Positions 1 through 5,717 of a stretch of 6,949 bases of DNA are shown here, in pieces. This stretch comes from Alphaproteobacteria bacterium. GTDB lineage: Bacteria; Pseudomonadota; Alphaproteobacteria; Rhodospirillales; Magnetospirillaceae. The translations under genes and the position numbers were made by a program. The stretch spans positions 3,405-10,353 of the forward strand of contig JADFZP010000010.1 of assembly GCA_015232485.1 (NCBI GenBank), in the 5' to 3' direction. The notes under the pieces are model-generated. The model saw only the letters and a program-made list of their open reading frames with translations, was not told the DNA's origin and did not search any database. The first letter of the stretch is position 1; every line of letters begins with the position of its first letter.

Positions 1-51
1 CAGCGCGTGGTGTCGAGCTGGGAACGGGAGTATTTGTTGCTGAACGTGTAG
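1..51 (+). CDS. C-terminal end of an upstream gene (partial)
   Basis: Frame 1 is open from the first base and ends at a TAG at 49-51, giving a 16-residue tail, QRVVSSWEREYLLLNV. Fourteen of the 16 codons end in G or C, matching the bias of the clear genes in the window; the other two forward frames do not read convincingly as protein. I cannot name the family from so short a tail. The start lies outside the window. It could still be a chance open frame. Confidence 0.45.
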   Translation, partial: QRVVSSWEREYLLLNV

Positions 52-55
52 CGGG

Positions 56-76
56 AGCGGGGGCCGCCGCTATATT
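56..76 (+). promoter_or_regulatory. Small GC hairpin followed by an AT-rich TATATT
   Basis: AGCGG (56-60) can pair with CCGCT (67-71) around a six-base loop, and the stem runs into ATATTGTT. This sits between the end of the partial upstream gene and the Uma2 gene. It could be a weak intrinsic terminator. Alternatively, TATATT (71-76) could be a -10 element for the Uma2 gene, although no good -35 hexamer lies 16-18 bases upstream. Both readings are tentative: the stem is only 5 bp and there is no true T-tract. Confidence 0.25.
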
Positions 77-90
77 GTTGGGAGCACGGT

Positions 91-95
91 GGAGG
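91..95 (+). promoter_or_regulatory. Ribosome binding site that decides the Uma2 gene start
   Basis: GGAGG at 91-95 lies 8 bases before the ATG at 104, a near-ideal spacing. An in-frame GTG at 89 has only GGAG at 81-84 with a 4-base gap. The ATG at 104 is therefore preferred; using the GTG would add five residues. Confidence 0.55.
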
Positions 96-103
96 TCGAG
101 GGT

Positions 104-676
104 ATGGCGGAGCTTGCGGCGCGCGTGATGACGCTGGCGGAATTCCTGTCCTGGGACGCGCCGGGTCAGACCCCCTGGCAGTTGTTCGAAGGCTACCCGG
201 TGGCCATGGCGCCGTCGGGCGACGACCACGGGACCGTGGCGGGGAACCTGGTCGGCCTGCTCAAGGCGCGGCTGGCCGCGCCGTGCCGGGTGAGGGTCGA
301 GGCCGGAATCCTGTTGCCCCATCGTGGCCGGTCCTATTATGTCGCCGATCTGGCGGTGTCCTGTCGTCCGGCCGAGCCGGGCCGGCCCGACATTCCCGAT
401 CCGCTGTTGATCGTCGAGGTGCTGTCGCCCTCGACGGAAGGTGACGACCGCAAGGTCAAGCTGCCCGATTACCGGCTTCTGCCCACCGTGCGGGAAATCG
501 TCTATGTCGACCCGGCCCGCGCCTATTGCGAGGTTCATCGCAGGCTCGACGGCGGGCGCTGGCAGATGGATATTTTGACCAGCTTGGACGACCGGCTGCG
601 CCTCGCCGCCTGCGATGGCGACATCCCGTTGGCCGAGGTTTACGAGAACGTCGCTTTGGCCGTGGGGCCGCGGTAG
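104..676 (+). CDS. Uma2 family (DUF820) endonuclease-fold protein
   Basis: The 190-residue product has the usual full length of Uma2 (DUF820) proteins, which are predicted to have a PD-(D/E)XK restriction-endonuclease fold. Numbered from the ATG at 104, the family landmarks appear in order: a MTLAEFL opening near residues 9-15; a candidate metal-binding Asp82 in YVADLAV (the family more often has PD here, so the Pro is Ala); VEVLSPST at 104-111 with Glu105; the D-R-x-x-K-x-x-x-Y pattern at 115-123 with Lys119; and VYVDP at 133-137. The core acidic residues and lysine are retained, so it may be catalytically competent. The family is common in cyanobacteria and scattered in other bacteria, often in many copies and with unproven biological roles; some members may be mobile-element or defence related. 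No partner gene, insertion sequence or antitoxin is visible beside it. An in-frame GTG at 89 is an alternative start. The fold assignment is confident; its biochemical activity is not established. Confidence 0.9.
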   Translation: MAELAARVMTLAEFLSWDAPGQTPWQLFEGYPVAMAPSGDDHGTVAGNLVGLLKARLAAPCRVRVEAGILLPHRGRSYYVADLAVSCRPAEPGRPDIPDPLLIVEVLSPSTEGDDRKVKLPDYRLLPTVREIVYVDPARAYCEVHRRLDGGRWQMDILTSLDDRLRLAACDGDIPLAEVYENVALAVGPR

Positions 677-704
677 TTTCCTCGCCGCCGCCCTGTCCCG
701 CCCT

Positions 705-764
705 ATTGACTCGCACCCGCATTGACCCCGAATATCCGCGCGTTCCTATCCGCAGCCGAGGTGG
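705..764 (+). promoter_or_regulatory. Likely promoter/operator region and RBS of the pot operon
   Basis: The 91-base gap between the Uma2 gene and potF contains two direct repeats, ATTGACTC (705-712) and ATTGACCC (721-728), exactly 16 bp apart. Each contains a TTGAC that could serve as a -35 element. The second, TTGACC at 722-727, is followed after 17 bases by CCTATC (745-750), a poor but possible -10. A GAGGTGG at 758-764, with GAGG ending 6 bases before the ATG at 768, is a good ribosome binding site for potF. The repeats may equally be a regulator's half-sites. The RBS is well supported; the promoter assignment is tentative. Confidence 0.4.
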
Positions 765-767
765 CCC

Positions 768-1874
768 ATGCGCGCATCACTGATCCTGGCTTCCGTCCTT
801 TCCATCGCGCTCGGCGCCACCGCGGCGCTGGCGGCGGACAAGGCCGAGAAGAAGGTGCTCAACGTCTACAACTGGTCGGACTACGTCGCCAAGGACACCC
901 TGGCGCTGTTCGAGAAAGAGACCGGCATCAAGGTCAAATACGACGTCTACGACTCGAACGAGACGCTCGAGGCCAAGCTGATGGCCGGGCGCTCGGGTTA
1001 CGACGTGGTGTTCCCGTCGGCCTCGCCCTATCTGATCCAACTGATCCAGGCCAACGTCTTCCGGCCGCTCGACAAGGCGAAGCTGACCAATCTCGGCAAT
1101 CTCGACCCGGCCGTGATGAAGACGCTGGCCTCGGCCGATCCGGGCAACGCCTATGGCGTGCCCTACATGATCGCCGCCACCGGCATCGGCTACAACGTCA
1201 AGCACGTCGAGGCCCATCTGGGCGGCGCCGCGCCGGTGAGCTGGTCGATGCTGTTCGACCCCGAGACGGCGGCCAAGCTGAAGCCCTGCGGCGTCAGCCT
1301 GCTCGACACGCCGACCGAGGTCTTTCCGGCGGCGCTCGCCTATGCCGGCAAGAACCCGACCAGCTTCGACAAGGACGACATGAAGTTCGCGGCCGACATG
1401 GTCCGCAAGGTCAAGCCGTCGATCCGCTATTTCCATTCCTCGCGTTACATCAACGATCTGGCCAATGGCGAGCTGTGCGCCGCGCAGGGCTATGTCGGCG
1501 ATCTGGTGCAGGCCCGCGACCGCGCCAAGGAGGCCGGCAAGGGCGTCGAGGTCGGCATCCTGATCCCCAAGGAGGGCGCCGTCGTCAACATCGACGTCAT
1601 GGTCATCCCCAAGGACGCGCCGCATCCCGACAACGCGCATCTGTTCATCGATTTCCTGATGCGCCCCGAGATCATCGCCGCCATCACCAACGAGACCGGC
1701 TACGCCAACGCGGTGCTGCCGGCCGCCAAGTTCGTCGACGAGGCGATCCGCACCGACCCGGTGATCTATCCGCCGGCCGAGGTGTTGGCGCGCGAGTTCA
1801 CCGTTCCTCCGGCGCCCAAGGCCTACGACCGCGATCGCACGCGCGAGTGGACCAAGGTCAAGTCCGGCAAGTAG
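768..1874 (+). CDS. potF: Polyamine (putrescine-type) ABC transporter substrate-binding protein
   Basis: The 368-residue periplasmic binding protein presents a polyamine to the PotGHI importer. An Arg followed by a hydrophobic stretch and ALAADK near 20-24 forms a Sec signal peptide, with cleavage likely after Ala22 or Ala23. The mature part aligns with E. coli PotF (370 residues) nearly end to end, including NWSDY (35-39), SNETLEAKLMAG (63-74), RYFHSSRYINDLANG (220-234) and the identical C-terminus WTKVKSGK. Ligand residues known from PotF are recognisable: Trp36, Ser37, Asp38, Ser84, Glu184, Asp245 and Asp276. Ser86 matches PotF rather than the Tyr of the spermidine-preferring PotD. Two pocket positions differ: PotF Trp244 is Tyr242 here and PotF Phe276 is Asn274, so the ligand may not be simple putrescine. 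Cys174 and Cys237 match the PotF cysteine pair, which I recall as a disulphide. The ATG has a good RBS and gives the signal peptide. It is the first gene of a four-gene operon, and potG starts directly after its stop. Family certain; exact substrate inferred. Confidence 0.95.
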   Translation: MRASLILASVLSIALGATAALAADKAEKKVLNVYNWSDYVAKDTLALFEKETGIKVKYDVYDSNETLEAKLMAGRSGYDVVFPSASPYLIQLIQANVFRPLDKAKLTNLGNLDPAVMKTLASADPGNAYGVPYMIAATGIGYNVKHVEAHLGGAAPVSWSMLFDPETAAKLKPCGVSLLDTPTEVFPAALAYAGKNPTSFDKDDMKFAADMVRKVKPSIRYFHSSRYINDLANGELCAAQGYVGDLVQARDRAKEAGKGVEVGILIPKEGAVVNIDVMVIPKDAPHPDNAHLFIDFLMRPEIIAAITNETGYANAVLPAAKFVDEAIRTDPVIYPPAEVLAREFTVPPAPKAYDRDRTREWTKVKSGK

Positions 1875-3014
1875 ATGGCGCTTGAACGGCCGAAGCTCTC
1901 GCTTCCCCCGTGGAACGATCCCAAGGCGGAGCCGATCATCCGTCTTGAACGGGTGTCGAAGAGCTTCGGCGACTACGTCGCCGTCAATGACGTGTCGCTC
2001 GACATCCACCGCGGCGAGTTGTTCTCGCTGCTGGGCGGGTCGGGCTGCGGCAAGACGACGCTGTTGCGGATGATGGCCGGCTTCGAGGCTCCCTCGGCCG
2101 GCCGCATCATCATCGACGGCGTCGACATGGCCGGCGTGCCGCCCTATGAGCGGCCCGTCAACATGATGTTCCAGACCTACGCCCTGTTCCCGCATATGAG
2201 CGTCGAACAGAACGTCGCCTTCGGCCTGAAGCAGGAAAGCCTGCCGCGCGCCGAGATCCGCGACCGCGTCGCGTCGATGCTCGAACTGGTCCAGATGGGC
2301 CGCTACGCCAAGCGCCGGCCGCACCAGCTTTCCGGCGGCCAGCGCCAGCGCGTCGCCCTGGCCCGCTGTCTGGTCAAGCGGCCCAAGGTGCTGCTGCTCG
2401 ACGAGCCGCTGGGCGCCTTGGACAAAAGGCTGCGCGAGCAGACCCAGTTCGAGTTGGTCAACATCCAGGACAAGACCGGCATCACCTTCGTTCTGGTCAC
2501 CCACGACCAGGAAGAGGCGATGACCATGTCCTCGCGCATCGGCGTGATGAACGCGGGCTATGTCGAACAGGTCGGCCCCCCGGTCGAGATCTACGAATAT
2601 CCGATCAGCCGCTTCGCCGCCGAATTCGTCGGCAGCACCAATTTGTTCGAGGGCGTCATCGTCGAGGCGCATCCCGATCAGGTGACGGTGCGCTCGCCCG
2701 ACACCGATCTCGAGTTGCGGGTCGGCCACGGCTCGCCGGTCCCGGTGGGCGCCCAGGTCGCCGTGATGGTGCGACCCGAGAAGATGGAGGCGAGCCGCGA
2801 GCCGCCGTCATCCGACTTCAACCGCATCCATGGCGTGGTCAAGGAGATCGCCTATCTCGGCGACATCTCGATCTTCCATGTGCGGCTGCCCAACGGCCGC
2901 GAGGTGCGGGTCTCGCAGACCAATCTGCGCCACACGGCGCGCCAGAAGCTGACCTGGGATGACGAGGTCTGGCTGTCCTGGCACCCCTCCAACGCCGTGG
3001 TGCTGACCCGATGA
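1875..3014 (+). CDS. potG: Polyamine ABC transporter ATP-binding protein
   Basis: The 379-residue cytoplasmic ATPase should work as a homodimer and drive import through PotH-PotI. Its nucleotide-binding domain shows, in order, Walker A GGSGCGKT (54-61), the Q-loop with Gln100 in MMFQTYALFPHM, signature LSGGQ (152-156), Walker B VLLLDE (172-177), D-loop GALD (180-183) and the switch His210 in VTHDQEEAMT. All catalytic residues are present. From about residue 250 a C-terminal TOBE-type regulatory domain follows, with VMVRPEKM near 297-304. The short N-terminal extension before the ABC domain, the total length and the VVLT ending resemble E. coli PotG (377 residues). The ATG at 1875 immediately follows the potF TAG, with no spacer and no strong Shine-Dalgarno sequence, so translation probably depends on ribosomes finishing potF. 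The gene overlaps potH by 4 bases. PotA-like paralogues are the alternative, but the gene order and potF partner favour PotG. Confidence 0.95.
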   Translation: MALERPKLSLPPWNDPKAEPIIRLERVSKSFGDYVAVNDVSLDIHRGELFSLLGGSGCGKTTLLRMMAGFEAPSAGRIIIDGVDMAGVPPYERPVNMMFQTYALFPHMSVEQNVAFGLKQESLPRAEIRDRVASMLELVQMGRYAKRRPHQLSGGQRQRVALARCLVKRPKVLLLDEPLGALDKRLREQTQFELVNIQDKTGITFVLVTHDQEEAMTMSSRIGVMNAGYVEQVGPPVEIYEYPISRFAAEFVGSTNLFEGVIVEAHPDQVTVRSPDTDLELRVGHGSPVPVGAQVAVMVRPEKMEASREPPSSDFNRIHGVVKEIAYLGDISIFHVRLPNGREVRVSQTNLRHTARQKLTWDDEVWLSWHPSNAVVLTR

Positions 3015-3883
3015 ACGGGCGCCGGCTGGTCTCGCTGCTGCCCTGGGCGTGGCTGGGTCTGTTCTTCCTGGTGCCGTTCCTGATCGTTTTGAAGATCAGT
3101 CTGGCCGACGCCGACCTCGGCGTGCCCCCCTATACCGGGCTGTTCGAGGTGATCGACGACACGGTGCTGCGGATCAGGCTGAATTGGGCCAATTTCCAAT
3201 ACGTCCTGACCGAGGACCTGTACGCCGCGGCGTTTCTCCAATCGCTGAAGCTGGCGTCGATGGCGACGCTGGCCTGTCTGCTGCTCGGCTATCCGATGGC
3301 CTATGCCATCGCGCGGTCGTCGGCGGGGGCGCGTGGACCGCTGTTGATGCTGATCATCCTGCCGTTCTGGACCTCGTTCCTGATCCGCGTCTACGCCTGG
3401 ATGGCGATCCTCAAAAGCGAGGGGCCGATCAATCACCTGCTGCTCGCGCTGGGGCTGGTCGACGAGCCGCTGCCGCTGCTGCATTCCGAGTTCGCGGTGC
3501 TGATCGGGCTGGTCTATTCGTATCTGCCCTTCATGGTGCTGCCGCTTTACGCCACCCTCGAAAAGATGGACCTGTCGCTGTTGGAGGCCGCCGCCGATCT
3601 CGGCTGCCGGCCCTTCCGGGCGTTCTGGGCGATCACCGTGCCGCAATCCTGGCCCGGCGTGGTGGCCGGCTCGATGCTGGTGTTCATTCCGGCGGTCGGC
3701 GAGTTCGTGATCCCCGATCTGCTGGGCGGGCCCGAGACGCTGATGATCGGGCGCCGGCTGTGGGACGACTTCTTCATGGGCCGCGACTGGCCGCTGGCCG
3801 CCGCCGTGGCGATCACCCTGCTGGTGCTGCTGGTGCTGCCGATGGCTTTGCTGCAACACACCCGCGCGGGAGCCGAGCGGTGA
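3011..3883 (+). CDS. potH: Polyamine ABC transporter permease, PotH/PotB type
   Basis: The 290-residue inner-membrane permease forms one half of the translocation channel. I see six hydrophobic segments at roughly residues 8-28, 79-101, 110-134, 163-182, 217-238 and 261-281. The cytoplasmic EAA loop, which docks on the ATPase, lies at about 192-211 (EAAADLGCRPFRAFWAITVP) between segments four and five. A long periplasmic stretch follows the first segment, as in PotB/PotH proteins. It is a little shorter than E. coli PotH (317 residues) because the N-terminal cytoplasmic tail is shorter. The start ATG shares bases with the potG stop (ATGA, 3011-3014), a typical translational-coupling arrangement, and there is no independent strong RBS. 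The gene in turn overlaps potI by GTGA. It pairs with PotI as a heterodimer. Confidence 0.94.
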   Translation: MNGRRLVSLLPWAWLGLFFLVPFLIVLKISLADADLGVPPYTGLFEVIDDTVLRIRLNWANFQYVLTEDLYAAAFLQSLKLASMATLACLLLGYPMAYAIARSSAGARGPLLMLIILPFWTSFLIRVYAWMAILKSEGPINHLLLALGLVDEPLPLLHSEFAVLIGLVYSYLPFMVLPLYATLEKMDLSLLEAAADLGCRPFRAFWAITVPQSWPGVVAGSMLVFIPAVGEFVIPDLLGGPETLMIGRRLWDDFFMGRDWPLAAAVAITLLVLLVLPMALLQHTRAGAER

Positions 3884-4710
3884 GGACGCGCGGGCTGTTC
3901 CTGTTCGCCGCGCTGGCCATCGGCTACGCCTTCCTGTACGGGCCGATCCTGTCCTTGATCGTCTACAGCTTCAACGAAAGCCGGCTGGTCACCGTTTGGT
4001 CGCGCTTTTCGTTCAAATGGTATGGCGAGCTGTTCGAGAACGAGCAGATCCTGTCATCCGCTTGGCTGTCCCTGAAGATCGCCGCGCTGTCGGCGACCGG
4101 CGCGGTGGTGCTGGGCACCCTGGCGGCGGTGATGCTGGTGCGCTTCGGGCGCTTCCGCGGCCGGATGTTGTTCTCGGCGATGATCACCGCGCCCCTGGTG
4201 ATGCCCGACGTGATCATCGGCCTCGCCCTGTTGCTGCTGTTCGTCTCGCTGGAGCAATGGCTGAACTGGCCCGAGGGCCGCGGCATGACCACCATCGCCA
4301 TCGCCCACGTCACCCTGGGCATGGCCTACGCCACGGTGGTGGTGCAGTCGCGGCTGTCGCAAATGGACGCCTCGGTCGAAGAGGCCGCCCTCGACCTCGG
4401 CGCCCGGCCGTGGAAGGTGTTCCTACTGATCACCCTGCCGATCATCTCGCCGGCCTTGGCCGCCGGCTGGCTGCTGGCCTTCACGCTGTCGCTCGACGAT
4501 CTGGTGATCGCCAGCTTCGTCTCGGGACCGGGTTCGACGACGCTGCCCATGGTCATCTTCTCCAGCGTCCGCCTGGGCGTCAGCCCGCAAATCAACGCGC
4601 TCGCCACCATCGTCGTGGTGCTGGTCACCATCGGAATCCTGATCGCCGGCGGCATCACCCTGCGCGCCGAGCGCCAACGCCAAGCCGACAGGCGCCGGGC
4701 GGGGGAATAA
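3880..4710 (+). CDS. potI: Polyamine ABC transporter permease, PotI/PotC type
   Basis: The 276-residue inner-membrane permease is the second half of the channel. The GTG at 3880 overlaps the potH stop (GTGA, 3880-3883) and is preceded by GGGAG at 3868-3872 with 7 bases of spacing, which fixes the start even though the same frame stays open far upstream through potH. The protein begins with a short Arg-containing tail, then the first membrane segment (about 6-30) ending in GPILSLIVYSFNES, characteristic of PotC/PotI proteins. Further segments lie near 62-87, 98-124, 137-156, 188-209 and 239-261. The EAA loop is at about 168-187 (EAALDLGARPWKVFLLITLP), followed by SLDDLVIASF, also typical. Length is close to E. 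coli PotI (281 residues). The tail is basic (RAERQRQADRRRAGE), as expected for a cytoplasmic end. It is the last gene of the transporter operon. Confidence 0.94.
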   Translation: MRTRGLFLFAALAIGYAFLYGPILSLIVYSFNESRLVTVWSRFSFKWYGELFENEQILSSAWLSLKIAALSATGAVVLGTLAAVMLVRFGRFRGRMLFSAMITAPLVMPDVIIGLALLLLFVSLEQWLNWPEGRGMTTIAIAHVTLGMAYATVVVQSRLSQMDASVEEAALDLGARPWKVFLLITLPIISPALAAGWLLAFTLSLDDLVIASFVSGPGSTTLPMVIFSSVRLGVSPQINALATIVVVLVTIGILIAGGITLRAERQRQADRRRAGE

Positions 4711-4780
4711 TCCGGCTTTCTCATTACCGGCGCGTGTGGCAGGATCGCCCGAGCACCGCGATGCGGATAAGGGCGGGGGA
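4711..4780 (+). other. Short gap after the pot operon, no clear terminator
   Basis: I see no convincing intrinsic terminator here. CCGG at 4712-4715 and 4727-4730 could pair weakly, and CCGC-GAT-GCGG at 4756-4766 is a 4-bp hairpin without a T-tract, just before the next RBS. AAGGG at 4769-4773 lies 7 bases before the ATG at 4781 and probably serves as its ribosome binding site. No convincing -35/-10 pair is visible, so read-through from the pot operon into the next gene is possible. Confidence 0.35.
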
Positions 4781-5716
4781 ATGCGCTTCACACGGGATGA
4801 TTTCGAACGCGATGTCGGCGCTTGGCGGCGCTCGGGCGACGTATCGACGCGGGCGCGCGGCGACAACTTCGCCTTCGACGAGCATGTCGGGCCGGATCGG
4901 CTGGCGGATTTCGAGAGCTTCGATTTCCATGCGCCCGGTCTAAAAGGGGCCTGCGGGGAGTATTTCCAGTACTCCATCGTGGGCGTGGAACGCACGCACG
5001 TCCCCAGCACCTTCGCCTCGATCAACGAACGGGCTTTGCGCTATGAGGGCATGGAGGACAATCAGAAGATCGTCCGCCTGGAACGGATCGACGACGCGCT
5101 GGGCAGGGCGGGCCACGCGAACGAGCGGGACGCCGCGTTCGATCGCCTGACCGCCGCCATGGGATTCCAGCGCGACGAGTCGGTCATTCGACCGATCCTG
5201 CGGCAGTTCGAGGCTTACACGGGCGCGCGCCCGGCCTTCGCCTGCTTCCATCGTGACGTGGCGAAGGATCTGAAGGCGTCGGACTGGTTGCCCCGGCTGA
5301 TCGCGCGCCTTGGTTTGGGCCACCATCTTCTTCAGCGCGGCCAGCGCGGCTATTTCGCCCTGATGATCTATACCGTGGGTGAGGTCCGAGAGCAGGCGCG
5401 GCATATCGCGCACCCCTTCGCGGTGCCCACCGTGTTGGAATCGCGGGACAGCCCCCATTTCTATCCGGCGCCCTATGGCCGACGCGAGGGCTATGCCGTC
5501 GACCTGGACCACCGCGCCGCCCGCGTTTCGATTTGCGAGTTCCTGCATGCGCGCCTATCCTATCAACCGGCTCATCTCGTGAAGGTTGGGCGGTTGGACG
5601 GACCGGCGCCGGACCTCGATCTGGCGGCGGCGCGGGACGCTCATCTTCGCCGGCTGCGCGACTGTTTCGACCGGCCCGATTTCGGTGCCCTGATGGCTGA
5701 AGAGGCGATGTCCTAA
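4781..5716 (+). CDS. Uncharacterised protein, first gene of a coupled pair
   Basis: I do not recognise a family for this 311-residue protein. It has no signal peptide or membrane segment, is rich in charged residues, His and aromatics, and looks like a soluble cytoplasmic protein. A polar N-terminal part is followed by a central segment with several possible conserved-looking motifs: RTHVPSTFASIN (71-82), FACFHRDVAKDL (153-164), GLGHHLLQRGQRGYF (178-192) and HPFAVPTVLESRDSPHFYPA (211-230). The C-terminal 40 residues are mostly helical, with ARDAHLRRLRDCF near 284-296. The clustered His/Asp residues are suggestive of an active or metal site, but I have no family pattern to support this. The ATG at 4781 is preferred because of AAGGG 7 bases upstream; an in-frame GTG at 4736 would add 15 residues but lacks an RBS. 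One base separates its TAA from the next gene's ATG, so the two products probably act together. Real gene: confident. Function: unknown. Confidence 0.8.
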   Translation: MRFTRDDFERDVGAWRRSGDVSTRARGDNFAFDEHVGPDRLADFESFDFHAPGLKGACGEYFQYSIVGVERTHVPSTFASINERALRYEGMEDNQKIVRLERIDDALGRAGHANERDAAFDRLTAAMGFQRDESVIRPILRQFEAYTGARPAFACFHRDVAKDLKASDWLPRLIARLGLGHHLLQRGQRGYFALMIYTVGEVREQARHIAHPFAVPTVLESRDSPHFYPAPYGRREGYAVDLDHRAARVSICEFLHARLSYQPAHLVKVGRLDGPAPDLDLAAARDAHLRRLRDCFDRPDFGALMAEEAMS

Positions 5717-5717
5717 A

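Noticed and set aside
722..1885. A 387-codon + strand open frame overlapping potF
   Set aside because: It covers potF in another frame and gives an Arg/Gly/Gln-rich sequence without domains; potF is clear in its own frame with signal peptide and RBS.
777..2729. A 650-codon open frame on the - strand opposite potF and potG
   Set aside because: It lies wholly antisense to two unmistakable genes. Its translation is low-complexity, rich in Arg, His, Asp, Gly and Leu, as expected when a G/C-ending codon bias removes stops from the opposite strand. No family motif is visible.
3049..3879. Apparent N-terminal extension of potI, making a 553-residue protein
   Set aside because: This part is the out-of-frame shadow of potH. 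The real potI start is the GTG at 3880 with GGGAG upstream and overlap with the potH stop; its membrane segments begin only there.
4712..4766. Possible intrinsic terminator after potI
   Set aside because: Only 4-bp stems can be drawn and no T-tract follows, so there is not enough to call a terminator.
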